This document shows positions 51,593 to 59,842 of a DNA stretch of 64,000 bases, one piece after another. Source of the stretch: Pseudomonadota bacterium (GTDB lineage: Bacteria; Pseudomonadota; Alphaproteobacteria; Rhizobiales; Rhizobiaceae); assembly GCA_023451735.1 (NCBI GenBank), contig JAEXYH010000011.1:9889-73888 (forward strand). Reading direction: 5' to 3'. Position 1 is the first letter of the stretch. Every line of letters starts with the position of its first letter. The position numbers were made by a program, and so were the translations under genes. A model generated the notes under the pieces. The model was not told the DNA's origin and did no database searches. It was given only the letters and a program-made list of their open reading frames with translations.

Positions 51593-51979
51593 ATGTCCTG
51601 CCGCATTTCGACTGCAATTTCTGTCACCGTTCTCGCGGCAGTCCTGGCCGCGTGCCAGGCCAAGCCCGTCGTGCAGTCCAGCCCGTCGGCATTGGATATC
51701 ATGGAAAAAGTGGCGGTTGCCGCAAACCGTTGCTGGTTCAAGTCGGGCGACGCGGCATTCAAGTCCTATGCCTTCGCCCCCGAGCTGACATCCTTCTCCG
51801 GACGTCCACGCATTCTCCTGACGCGCAAGGGCTCGTCCGACATCCGCCCGCTGCTCGTGGTTCAGGCGGAAGGCAAGCCCGCGCGCCTCAGCGCCTTCGG
51901 CCCGCTGATGGACGAACAACTCGCAGGCCGCATTGGCACCGATGTCAAGCGCTGGGCCGCCGGCAACAGCAACTGCTGA
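51593..51979 (+). CDS. Small lipoprotein, function unknown
   Basis: A 128-residue protein with a signal sequence and lipobox LAAC (Cys21) in AAVLAACQAKP, so it is expected to be a lipid-anchored envelope protein. The mature part has a single other cysteine pair position (NRCWFKSG, and a terminal NSNC) and short strands (RPRILLTRKGSSDIRPLLVV). No catalytic family is recognised; similar proteins of this size occur in Rhizobiales. It lies in the gap that separates purQ from purL, on the same strand, 68 bp after purQ. Confidence 0.8.
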   Translation: MSCRISTAISVTVLAAVLAACQAKPVVQSSPSALDIMEKVAVAANRCWFKSGDAAFKSYAFAPELTSFSGRPRILLTRKGSSDIRPLLVVQAEGKPARLSAFGPLMDEQLAGRIGTDVKRWAAGNSNC

Positions 51980-52143
51980 CTGTAGCAATTCCGAAGATCG
52001 GGCACCGGTTTTGCGTACGCAATTGCGCTGAGACGAAGGGAGGGAGTGATTTCGCGTTTCGAAAAAAGGCGGAAACGCTCCATCTAGTCGCCATCCGGCA
52101 ACCAAAGCCTACGCAGACCGCAATCAACCTTGGAAGTGCGTGG

Positions 52144-52425
52144 TCAGATCAGGAAACGTGATCTGGCAGCTTCGCGGTTTGCTGCAACACGCGTCACACC
52201 GATATCCCGCAATTGGCTCTCGTCCATATCCAGCAGCGCTCTGCGGCCGGCGCGGCGCGTCAACCCATTCCACAGCGCATCGATCAATCCCGCCACGAAA
52301 CCCGGGCGAACAGGCATGGGCGCCTGCGAAACCAGATCAGAAGCGATGTAAAAAGCCGTTTCACGTTCATAACGGTCGGGATAAATTGTATCGATTGTAA
52401 CGAGATATTCGTCGTACTTGCGCAT
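52144..52425 (-). CDS. DUF1127 domain protein
   Basis: A 93-residue protein starting at the ATG of MRKYDEYLVTIDTIYPD, with AGGTG 5 bp upstream; an upstream ATG has no such site. The last ~40 residues (RRALLDMDESQLRDIGVTRV then AANREAARSRFLI) form the DUF1127 / YjiS-like arginine-rich helix-turn motif. Family members in alphaproteobacteria are small basic proteins linked to RNA and stress or nutrient physiology. The longer, more acidic N-terminal extension here is unusual for the family, whose members are often ~50 residues. It is divergent from the MocR gene. Confidence 0.85.
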   Translation of the reverse strand: MRKYDEYLVTIDTIYPDRYERETAFYIASDLVSQAPMPVRPGFVAGLIDALWNGLTRRAGRRALLDMDESQLRDIGVTRVAANREAARSRFLI

Positions 52426-52471
52426 GTCGCACCTGTTGGCGTTCCGTTGCAGTGTCCGCATTATCGATACA

Positions 52472-52508
52472 TTGACTCCCAAATCCCAACAATGTAATCA
52501 TTGTCACC
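52472..52508 (+). promoter_or_regulatory. Predicted leaderless promoter with MocR operator
   Basis: -35 TTGACT (52472-52477), 17-bp spacer, -10 TAATCA (52495-52500); transcription would begin at about 52507, one or two bases before the MocR ATG at 52509. An ACAATG-TAAT-CATTGT inverted repeat (52489-52504) covers the -10. No ribosome site precedes the ATG. This implies a leaderless message and self-repression. Confidence 0.55.
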
Positions 52509-53927
52509 ATGACAAAATGGCTTCCAGATCTTCAGAATGGTTCCGGCCCGCTCTACACCCGACTGGCCGACCAGATGGAGAAGGCAATCGAAACCGGCGA
52601 CTTGCCGGCCGGAAGCAAACTTCCGCCGCAACGTAATCTTGCCTATGACATAGGGGTGACAATTGGGACAATAAGTCGCGCCTACTCGCTATTGCACGAG
52701 CGCGGACTGGTCAATGGAGAGGTCGGGCGCGGCACCTATGTCCGTAAACGCGACGAAGACGGTTCGCAGGATGATCAATACCCCGTCTCCGCCAGCATTG
52801 CCGGCACGCGGCCACTGCAGGCGCCATCAGGCAAGATACGGTTCGACAGCACCGCCGCTCCCGATCTCGGCCAGAGCGAAACATTGGCTGCCATCGTGTC
52901 CGAAATCATGCGCGACTGTCCCGAACAGGTGGCCAGCTACACGCGCAATTCCCCGGAACACTGGCAGCAGGCCGGCGTTCACTGGCTGAGCTACGGCGAC
53001 TGGACACCGGCCGCAGATTCGATTGTCCCCACACTTGGCGCCCATGCCGGCGTTATGGCGATTATCGCCGTATTGACCAATCCGGGCGACCGGATCGCTT
53101 TTGAACACCACACGTATTCGCAGGTCAGCCGGGCCGCCGGCCTTGTCGGAAGGCGCATCTCGCTGCTGAATTCGGACGCACATGGCGTTATCCCCGAGGA
53201 TTTCGAACGGGCCTGTATGCAGGAACATCCGAAGATCGCCTTCCTCATGTCTTCGGCCCAGAATCCGACATTGGCCACCATGCCTTTCGAACGAAGGCAG
53301 GCGATTGCGAATATCGCGCGAAAACACAATGTCTGGCTGATCGAGGACAATCTCTATGGCGCGATGGACAAGAAGGACATCCCGCTCATCGCAGCTCTTG
53401 CACCGGAACGAACCTTCGTTGTTGATGGATTGTCAAAGGCGGTCTCTGCGGGCATTCGCGGCGGATGGGTCGCCTGCCCGCCCCACCTCGCCCAGCGCGT
53501 GCGCGTTGCACACAAGATGACGACCGGCGGCATGCCGTTCCTGCTCGCGGAACTGAGTGCACGCCTCGTCCTGAGCGGCGCAGCCGAAACCATATGGGAG
53601 AATTGCCGCGCGGAAATAAACGCCCGCGAGTCCCTGGCGCGCGAAATTCTCGCCGGTTACGACTTCAACTCCAATCCCGACATTCCCTTTCTCTGGCTAA
53701 AACTCCCCGACCCCTGGCTGTCGGCGACCTTCAAGAATGCCGCCTATGCCGACGGCTTGCTGCTCGACGACGAAGCGGAGTTCAAGGCCGGCCGGTCGGA
53801 AAAGATAATCCACCGCGTCCGCATCGGCTTTTCCTCGCCAAGCTCCAGGCAGGAAGTCACCGATGGCCTGCGCATCGTCAGAAGCCTGCTCGACAATGGA
53901 TCCGGCGGCTACGACAGCCTCGCCTGA
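52509..53927 (+). CDS. MocR/PdxR-type GntR-aminotransferase regulator
   Basis: A 472-residue fusion of a GntR winged HTH (residues ~10-80: PLYTRLADQMEKAIETGDLP, PAGSKLPPQRNLAYDIGVTI, YSLLHERGLVNGEVGRGTYV) with a fold-type I aminotransferase domain (about 120-465). The PLP-site features are partly recognisable: SAQNPTLATMPFERRQAIAN, WLIEDNLYGAMD and the putative Schiff-base lysine in FVVDGLSKAVSAGIRGGW. Members use PLP or an aminated ligand to control gene expression rather than catalyse. Its target may be the divergent DUF1127 gene or itself; see the palindrome upstream. Confidence 0.93.
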   Translation: MTKWLPDLQNGSGPLYTRLADQMEKAIETGDLPAGSKLPPQRNLAYDIGVTIGTISRAYSLLHERGLVNGEVGRGTYVRKRDEDGSQDDQYPVSASIAGTRPLQAPSGKIRFDSTAAPDLGQSETLAAIVSEIMRDCPEQVASYTRNSPEHWQQAGVHWLSYGDWTPAADSIVPTLGAHAGVMAIIAVLTNPGDRIAFEHHTYSQVSRAAGLVGRRISLLNSDAHGVIPEDFERACMQEHPKIAFLMSSAQNPTLATMPFERRQAIANIARKHNVWLIEDNLYGAMDKKDIPLIAALAPERTFVVDGLSKAVSAGIRGGWVACPPHLAQRVRVAHKMTTGGMPFLLAELSARLVLSGAAETIWENCRAEINARESLAREILAGYDFNSNPDIPFLWLKLPDPWLSATFKNAAYADGLLLDDEAEFKAGRSEKIIHRVRIGFSSPSSRQEVTDGLRIVRSLLDNGSGGYDSLA

Positions 53928-54114
53928 ACAGGCCCGGTGAAGCGAATCCGCCTGATCGTGACGCGCGTTGAACCATGCGTAGCCGATTTCGAAAAATGCG
54001 ATGCGGCAATCCCCGGCCATCATCCGGCCGGGCCGATTTTCCTGTCGCGCTCGCGCCATAGTTAGGTTAAAGAGGCCCCAAAAGCCCCCACCGGCCGCCA
54101 TTCCAGGATTAAAG

Positions 54115-56322
54115 ATGACGATCTCAAACTCCCGCCAGATCACCCCGGAACTCATCGCCTCCCACGGCCTCAAGCCGGATGAATACCAGCGCATCCTTGA
54201 TCTGATCGGTCGCGAGCCGAGCTTCACCGAGCTTGGCATCTTCTCCGCCATGTGGAACGAGCACTGCTCCTATAAATCATCCAAGAAGTGGCTGCGCACC
54301 CTGCCCACCAAGGGCCGCCGCGTCATTCAGGGACCTGGCGAAAACGCCGGTGTCGTCGACATCGATGATGGCGATGTCGTCGTCTTCAAGATGGAAAGCC
54401 ACAACCACCCGTCCTATATCGAGCCCTATCAGGGTGCGGCGACCGGCGTCGGCGGCATCCTGCGCGACGTCTTCACCATGGGCGCCCGCCCGATCGCAGC
54501 GATGAACGCGCTCCGTTTCGGCGCGCCTGACCATGCCAAGACCAAGCACCTCGTCTCCGGCGTTGTTGCCGGTGTTGGCGGCTACGGTAACTCCTTCGGT
54601 GTACCGACCGTTGGCGGCGAAGTCGAATTCGATCCGCGTTACAATGGCAACATCCTCGTCAACGCCTTTGCAGCCGGCCTTGCCAAGTCCGACGGCATCT
54701 TCCTCTCGGAAGCCAAGGGCGTCGGCCTGCCGGTCGTTTATCTCGGCGCAAAGACTGGCCGCGACGGCGTCGGTGGCGCCACCATGGCATCGGCTGAATT
54801 CGACGAGTCGATCGAGGAAAAGCGCCCGACCGTTCAGGTCGGCGACCCCTTCACCGAAAAGTGCCTGCTCGAAGCCTGCCTTGAGCTGATGAAGACCGGC
54901 GCGGTCATCGCTATCCAGGACATGGGTGCCGCCGGCCTCACCTGCTCGGCCGTCGAAATGGGCGCCAAGGGCGACCTCGGTATCGAGCTTTATCTCGATC
55001 AGGTTCCGGTCCGCGAAGAGCGCATGACGGCCTATGAAATGATGCTGTCGGAAAGCCAGGAGCGCATGCTCATGGTTCTCGAACCGTCCAAGGAAGAAGT
55101 CGCCAAGGCTATCTTCGTCAAGTGGGGTCTCGACTTCGCCATCGTCGGCAAGACCACCGACGACCTGCGTTTCCGCGTCATCCATCAGGGCGAGGAAGTC
55201 GCCGACCTGCCGATCAAGGATCTCGGCGATCAGGCGCCCGAATACGACCGTCCATGGGTCCAGCACAATGGCCGCGAGCCCCTGCTCGCATCGCAGGTCG
55301 CAGAACCTTCCGACTACAACGACGCACTTCTCAAGCTCGTCGGCTCGCCCAACCAGTCCAGCCGCCGTTGGGTCTGGGAACAGTATGACACGCTGATCCA
55401 GGGCAACTCGCTGCAGCTTCCCGGCGGCGATGCCGGCGTCGTGCGCGTCGAAGGCCATGCCTCCAAGGCGCTCGCCTTCTCCTCGGACGTCACCCCGCGT
55501 TACGTCGAAGCCGATCCGTATGAAGGCGGCAAGCAGGCCGTTGCCGAATGCTGGCGCAATATCGTTGCAACCGGCGCAGAACCGCTGGCTGCTACCGACA
55601 ACCTCAACTTCGGCAACCCGGAAAAGCCGGAAATCATGGGCCAGCTCGTCGGCGCCATCAAGGGCATCGGCGAAGCCTGCACCGCGCTCGACTTCCCGAT
55701 CGTCTCCGGCAATGTCTCGCTCTACAACGAGACCAACGGTGTCGCGATCCTGCCGACGCCGACCATTGCCGGTGTCGGCCTGATGGGCGACTGGCAGAAG
55801 ATGGCCCGCGTCGGCTCGGCCAGGGATGGCGACGTGCTGATCATGATCGGCACCGACGGCAGCCACCTCGGCTCCTCCGTCTATCTGCGCGATGTGCTCG
55901 ACTCGACGGATGGCCCTGCCCCGACCGTCGATCTCGTCGCCGAGCGCCGCAACGGTGAATTTGTTCGCGCCGTCATCCGCAATGCCCAGGTCACCGCCTG
56001 CCACGACATTTCGTCCGGCGGTCTCGGCGTCGCTCTTGCCGAAATGGCGATGGCTTCGTCCACGGGCATGAGCGTCAGCCTCGCAGACCAGCAGGGTCCG
56101 GCCCATGCGCTTCTCTTCGGTGAAGACCAGGCCCGCTACGTCATCGCCGTCGCCGCCGACCTCGCAAACTTCGTCCAGGCAAGCGCCGAAAGCGCCGGCG
56201 TTCCTTTCCGCACGCTCGGTAAGGTCGGTGGTGACAAGCTCGTGGTCGAAGGCGTCATCGATATTGCGGTCAGCGATCTGAGCGCCGCGCACGAGGCCTG
56301 GTTCCCTGCCTTCATGGCGTAA
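54115..56322 (+). CDS. purL: FGAM synthase large subunit PurL
   Basis: A 735-residue ATP-dependent amide-transfer subunit that converts FGAR to FGAM with PurQ and PurS. The start is the ATG of MTISNSRQITPELIASHG; the track frame begins 114 bp earlier in the control region. ATP/AIR-synthetase-superfamily halves are seen twice: EHCSYKSSKKWLRTLPTKGR, MESHNHPSYIEPYQGAATGV, GGYGNSFGVPTVGGEVEFDP, and the second half CHDISSGGLGVALAEMAMAS. Standard short (PurL) form lacking the glutaminase of PurL-long. A GC-rich hairpin follows, then bolA. Confidence 0.98.
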   Translation: MTISNSRQITPELIASHGLKPDEYQRILDLIGREPSFTELGIFSAMWNEHCSYKSSKKWLRTLPTKGRRVIQGPGENAGVVDIDDGDVVVFKMESHNHPSYIEPYQGAATGVGGILRDVFTMGARPIAAMNALRFGAPDHAKTKHLVSGVVAGVGGYGNSFGVPTVGGEVEFDPRYNGNILVNAFAAGLAKSDGIFLSEAKGVGLPVVYLGAKTGRDGVGGATMASAEFDESIEEKRPTVQVGDPFTEKCLLEACLELMKTGAVIAIQDMGAAGLTCSAVEMGAKGDLGIELYLDQVPVREERMTAYEMMLSESQERMLMVLEPSKEEVAKAIFVKWGLDFAIVGKTTDDLRFRVIHQGEEVADLPIKDLGDQAPEYDRPWVQHNGREPLLASQVAEPSDYNDALLKLVGSPNQSSRRWVWEQYDTLIQGNSLQLPGGDAGVVRVEGHASKALAFSSDVTPRYVEADPYEGGKQAVAECWRNIVATGAEPLAATDNLNFGNPEKPEIMGQLVGAIKGIGEACTALDFPIVSGNVSLYNETNGVAILPTPTIAGVGLMGDWQKMARVGSARDGDVLIMIGTDGSHLGSSVYLRDVLDSTDGPAPTVDLVAERRNGEFVRAVIRNAQVTACHDISSGGLGVALAEMAMASSTGMSVSLADQQGPAHALLFGEDQARYVIAVAADLANFVQASAESAGVPFRTLGKVGGDKLVVEGVIDIAVSDLSAAHEAWFPAFMA

Positions 56323-56350
56323 ACCGCCCCGCAACACGCGTGAAATTTAT

Positions 56351-56388
56351 GACAATGCCGGCGAGAGTAATCCTCGCCGGCATTGTCG
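56351..56388 (+). terminator. Hairpin after purL
   Basis: A long perfect stem gacaatgccggcgag/ctcgccggcattgtc with a 7-nt loop 28 bp after the purL stop. No clear U-run follows; it may terminate partly or protect the purL message from decay while bolA continues. Confidence 0.65.
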
Positions 56389-56475
56389 CTTTGACCGGAT
56401 CAAAACTTTGGGGCAGTGTTCAACTGGACAAGCACCCGGCGACGATTCCGGGAGAGACAAAAAGGACATAACTGC

Positions 56476-56712
56476 ATGCCCATGCGACCCGGCGAAATCG
56501 AAGACATGATCAAGGCCGGCATCCCCGGCGCCAAGGTCACCATCCGTGACCTTGCCGGTGACGGAGATCACTACGCAGCCGAAGTCGTGGCCGAGGCCTT
56601 CCGCGGCAAGACCCGCGTGCAGCAGCACCAGATGGTCTACGATGCCTTGAAGGGCAATATGGGCGGTGTGCTGCATGCGCTTGCCCTGCAGACGTCCGCG
56701 CCGACGGATTGA
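56476..56712 (+). CDS. BolA family protein
   Basis: A 78-residue BolA-fold protein; start at the ATG of MPMRPGEIEDMIKAGIPGAK with AAAGGA about 9 bp upstream. Family hallmarks are VTIRDLAGDGDHYAAEVVAE and FRGKTRVQQHQMVYDALKGN, with the invariant His in QQHQMVY region. BolA proteins pair with monothiol CGFS glutaredoxins to handle 2Fe-2S clusters and regulate iron use; the nearby grxD, 351 bp downstream, supports this. It is the short (IbaG-like) form. A small basic gene lies between the two. Confidence 0.93.
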   Translation: MPMRPGEIEDMIKAGIPGAKVTIRDLAGDGDHYAAEVVAEAFRGKTRVQQHQMVYDALKGNMGGVLHALALQTSAPTD

Positions 56713-56716
56713 TCCG

Positions 56717-56956
56717 ATGAACAGCCTCGTCAACCAGATCGTGAGCGGCGTTGTCGAAAGCCTGGTCAAGGAACTGCTCGGCAAGTCGCACGGCAAGACC
56801 GCAAGCAAGCGCAAGAAGCGCGCCGCAAGAACGGCTTCCACGACGAGAGGCGCAACCAAGCGGAAATCGGCGACGACGCGCAGCGCAAAACCCGCCCGCA
56901 AGCAGGTCAGCAAACGCCGCTCGGCAGCAAGCCGCAGCCCGCAACGCAGCAAATAG
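56717..56956 (+). CDS. Small Lys/Arg-rich protein between bolA and grxD
   Basis: A 79-residue hypothetical protein; start ATG of MNSLVNQIVSGVVESLVKEL. The first ~27 residues are an amphipathic helix (NQIVSGVVESLVKELLGKSH), and the remaining ~50 are very basic and Ser/Thr/Ala-rich (KTASKRKKRAARTASTTRGA, TKRKSATTRSAKPARKQVSK), like a histone H1 tail. It begins 4 bp after the bolA stop, so it is cotranscribed. It has no known domain; nucleic-acid or polyanion binding is inferred from composition. Confidence 0.72.
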   Translation: MNSLVNQIVSGVVESLVKELLGKSHGKTASKRKKRAARTASTTRGATKRKSATTRSAKPARKQVSKRRSAASRSPQRSK

Positions 56957-57063
56957 GTTTCGATCAGAAGCGTAATAGCGCTGGAATTGATAAGTCTGCC
57001 TTGCTATCTAGGAGCAAAGCACAGCGCAGCGGTCCTTGAAACCGCATGTGAAAGGATAAGATT

Positions 57064-57396
57064 ATGAGTGGCATTCACGACCTCATCGACAACGAAGTCA
57101 AGACCAACGACGTCGTCCTGTTCATGAAAGGCACCCCGCAGTTTCCGCAGTGTGGTTTCTCGGGCCAGGTCGTCCAGATCCTGGATTACCTTGGTGTCGA
57201 TTACAAAGGTGTCGACGTCCTTGCCGATGCGGAAATCCGTCAGGGCATCAAGGACTACTCCAACTGGCCGACCATCCCGCAGCTTTACGTGAAGGGTGAA
57301 TTCATCGGCGGTTGCGACATCGTCCGTGAAATGTTCCAGTCGGGAGAATTGAAGAGCCATTTCGAAGGCCAGGGCGTCAGCGTACGCGCGGCCTGA
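57064..57396 (+). CDS. grxD: Monothiol glutaredoxin GrxD
   Basis: A 110-residue CGFS glutaredoxin. The active cysteine is Cys30 in FPQCGFSGQ, with the GSH-binding KGTPQFPQ before it and WPTIPQLYVKGEFIGGCDIV after it (cis-Pro TIPQL, conserved GG). It binds a 2Fe-2S cluster as a dimer or with BolA and passes it on. Preceded by AAGGATAAG. It closes the purL-bolA-basic gene-grxD group and is followed by a terminator. Confidence 0.97.
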   Translation: MSGIHDLIDNEVKTNDVVLFMKGTPQFPQCGFSGQVVQILDYLGVDYKGVDVLADAEIRQGIKDYSNWPTIPQLYVKGEFIGGCDIVREMFQSGELKSHFEGQGVSVRAA

Positions 57397-57429
57397 CCGG
57401 ATAACCGGCTCATTTCTCGAAGTTATTTA

Positions 57430-57456
57430 GAAGGCGCTGCCCCCGCAGCGCCTTTC
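57430..57456 (+). terminator. Terminator after grxD
   Basis: Perfect 10-bp stem aaggcgctgc/gcagcgcctt with a 4-nt loop then ttcccattgttt. It lies 34 bp after the grxD stop and before the MFS gene, which therefore should have its own promoter or rely on readthrough. Confidence 0.75.
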
Positions 57457-57470
57457 CCATTGTTTAGGAA

Positions 57471-58724
57471 ATGGCTGTGACAAATTCTTCACAAATGCCG
57501 CCTGCCCGCCTGAAGGGCATGGGCAAGATGGAATTCATTGCGATGATGGCGGCGCTGATGGCGCTCAATGCACTCGCGATCGACATCATGCTTCCCGGCC
57601 TGCAGCAGATCGGCGAATCTCTCGGTGTCGAAGATCCGAATCATCGGCAATATGTCGTATCGGCCTATCTGTTCGGCTTTGGCGTCGCGCAATTGCTTTA
57701 CGGTCCGCTATCCGACCGCTTCGGCCGCCGCAAGCCGCTTCTCGCCGGCCTGCTGATCTACATCGTCTCCGCCATCGCGGTCGTGTTCGTTCCGTCCTTC
57801 TCGGGTCTGCTCGTTCTGCGCTTCATCCAGGGCCTGGGATCTGCTGCCACGCGCGTCATCTCGGTCTCCATCGTGCGTGACGTTTACGGCGGGCGCGCCA
57901 TGGCGGAAGTCATGTCGCTGATCATGATGGTCTTCATGATCGTGCCGATCATCGCCCCCGGCACCGGTCAGGTTGTCCTCTTCTTCGGCAACTGGCACCT
58001 GATCTTCGCCTTCATCGCGGTCGTCGGCATTGCCGTCACTTGGTGGGTAGCAAGGCGCCTGCCTGAAACGCTGCACTCGGAGGACGTCCGTCCTTTCACG
58101 GCGTCCTCCATCCTTGCCGGTTTCATGATCGTGCTCACCAACCGCGTAGCACTTTGCTACACACTGGCCAGCACTTTCATCCTCGGCGCACTGTTCGGCT
58201 TCATCAACTCCGCCGAGCAGGTCTACAACCAGGTCTACGGGCTTGGTGTCTGGTTCCCCGTCGCATTCGCGGCAGTCGCGGTCTTCATGTCCCTGTCGGC
58301 CTTTCTCAACTCCCGGCTTGTCGGGCGTTTCGGTATGCGCCGTCTTTCGCATGGCGCGTTGCTGGGCTTCATCACCACGACCCTGCTTTGGCTTCTGGTT
58401 CAGGTTTTCGGCCCCCAGCCGATGCCCTTCCTCCTGTTCCTCGCCTTCTTCGCACTGACCATGTTCCAGTTTGGCTGGATCGCCTCGAACTTCAATTCAC
58501 TCGCGATGGAGCCGCTCGGACATGTCGCCGGAACAGCATCCTCGGTTCTCGGTTTCCTGGGAACGGTCGGCGGTGCGGCGATCGGGGCTCTGATCGGCCA
58601 GTCCTTCAACGACACGGCATTGCCGATGATCGCAGGTTTCTTTGCCGTCTCGATCGTCGGCCTTCTGTTCGTGTTGATTGGCGAAAAGGGCAGGCTCTTC
58701 CACCCGCACAACCCCAAGGTCTGA
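57471..58724 (+). CDS. Bcr/CflA-type multidrug MFS exporter
   Basis: A 417-residue 12-helix major facilitator of the DHA1 Bcr/CflA group. The first loop motif is YGPLSDRFGRRKPLLAGLLI (residues ~75-94), and the antiporter motif C region is GLGSAATRVISVSIVRDVYG, the usual GxGxaa-type helix 5. Starts at an ATG directly after TAGGAA, with ATGs at codons 9, 17 and 20 as alternatives. Substrates of the group include chloramphenicol, bicyclomycin and cysteine; this one is not assigned. Strong terminator after it. Confidence 0.93.
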   Translation: MAVTNSSQMPPARLKGMGKMEFIAMMAALMALNALAIDIMLPGLQQIGESLGVEDPNHRQYVVSAYLFGFGVAQLLYGPLSDRFGRRKPLLAGLLIYIVSAIAVVFVPSFSGLLVLRFIQGLGSAATRVISVSIVRDVYGGRAMAEVMSLIMMVFMIVPIIAPGTGQVVLFFGNWHLIFAFIAVVGIAVTWWVARRLPETLHSEDVRPFTASSILAGFMIVLTNRVALCYTLASTFILGALFGFINSAEQVYNQVYGLGVWFPVAFAAVAVFMSLSAFLNSRLVGRFGMRRLSHGALLGFITTTLLWLLVQVFGPQPMPFLLFLAFFALTMFQFGWIASNFNSLAMEPLGHVAGTASSVLGFLGTVGGAAIGALIGQSFNDTALPMIAGFFAVSIVGLLFVLIGEKGRLFHPHNPKV

Positions 58725-58780
58725 TCGAAACAGGCCCGCGTTAGACCGGACGGCGCTTTTTCGAAAAACTACGTCACCTG

Positions 58781-58816
58781 AAAGACCGCGATGCAATCCA
58801 GCATCGCGGTCTTTTT
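58781..58816 (+). terminator. Terminator of the MFS gene
   Basis: Perfect 14-bp stem aaagaccgcgatgc/gcatcgcggtcttt with a 6-nt loop and a TTTTT tail, 56 bp after the stop. Confidence 0.9.
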
Positions 58817-58861
58817 CTTGCGCCTTTTACAAACCGCAGACGGTCATCGCAGGGCCCAAAC

Positions 58862-58892
58862 AAAAAGGGCGCCCCCCGAGGAGCGCCCTTTC
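58862..58892 (-). terminator. Terminator of the IalB gene
   Basis: Stem aaagggcgc/gcgcccttt with a 10-nt loop; on the minus strand it is followed by a run of T, placing it 27 bp after the IalB-like stop. Confidence 0.8.
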
Positions 58893-58918
58893 CAAAAATC
58901 CTGCTTGGCAGAAAAGTC

Positions 58919-59566
58919 TTACTGACCCTGCTTGGCTGCAGCCTGAGCTTCTTCAAGCTTCTTGCGCGCCTCTTCGGCCTTCTTCTGCATGCCTTCTTCC
59001 AGCGAACGCTGGCTTTCGGCGAGCTGCGACTGCGTAATTGCCGGGCCGTCGAAAGCACCGGTGAAACCACCGAGAGAAACCTTGATCGGGTTCGGCGCGC
59101 GACGGAAGTTCATCGAGGTGAAGACGACCTCATTGCCCTTCTTCAGGCTGGCAATCATGGCGTCCGTCAGCGGAATTTCAGCCGTGCACTTGTCCGGCAG
59201 GCAAACGGTGTAATCGAGCTTCTGACCCTTGCCGCCGTCGATCTGCATGACGACGCCCGGAGGAACGAGACGCGCGGTCGGCACCGAAACCTGAAGGATC
59301 TTGCGGTTGACCTTGCCTTCGAGCGTGATCAGGCCGACAGCCGTGATCAGCTGGCCGTTCTGGGCGAGGATGACGTTCTGGACGACGCAGAGGTCGTTGT
59401 CTTCCTGCTTGCTGCAGGTCTTGAACCAGCCGAGCGGAGGAGTGCCCGGCGCTGCCGGAGCTGCGGCCTGCTGCGCCGATGCCGCGAACGGCATGGCAGC
59501 CGTACCAACGGTAAGAGCCAGAGCGGACATAGCCGTCCGCAGAACTTTGGTAGCCTTTAGATTCAT
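58919..59566 (-). CDS. Invasion-associated locus B (IalB) family periplasmic protein
   Basis: A 215-residue exported protein. A signal peptide (residues ~1-31) ends at ASA|QQAAAP. The mature IalB domain reads GWFKTCSKQEDNDLCVVQNV, GVVMQIDGGKGQKLDYTVCL, PDKCTAEIPLTDAMIASLKK and GGFTGAFDGPAITQSQLAE; its two cysteine pairs probably form disulfides. It ends in a long charged helix (EEGMQKKAEEARKKLEEAQA). The name comes from Bartonella, where it affects erythrocyte entry; the role in free-living Rhizobiales is unclear. Monocistronic with its own terminator. Confidence 0.93.
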   Translation of the reverse strand: MNLKATKVLRTAMSALALTVGTAAMPFAASAQQAAAPAAPGTPPLGWFKTCSKQEDNDLCVVQNVILAQNGQLITAVGLITLEGKVNRKILQVSVPTARLVPPGVVMQIDGGKGQKLDYTVCLPDKCTAEIPLTDAMIASLKKGNEVVFTSMNFRRAPNPIKVSLGGFTGAFDGPAITQSQLAESQRSLEEGMQKKAEEARKKLEEAQAAAKQGQ

Positions 59567-59842
59567 AACGAGATCCGTCTCCTGAAAACCCTCGGACGCG
59601 GCAAAGCCTTCAATCCCTCGGGGTGTTCTACTGATGTGTCACCTGAGGTTCAAATGAGGCTTTTGAATGACCCCACCTCTTGTGCTTCTGTTACATCGTG
59701 ACCGCTCTTATATCCAGCCCCCGTGACGATTTTTGAATATCCGGAAGCATCAATCACCGTTGTTTTATGGGATGCCCGAGGTTGGTCGCAGGGCAAGACT
59801 GGTCTATTTTGCGGCGAATCGGCGATGCCTATCGGGGTTCTT

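Noticed and set aside
54277..56337. 686-residue open frame antisense to purL
   Set aside because: It is the mirror of a highly conserved purL with GC-rich third positions, which commonly opens the opposite strand. No domain matches.
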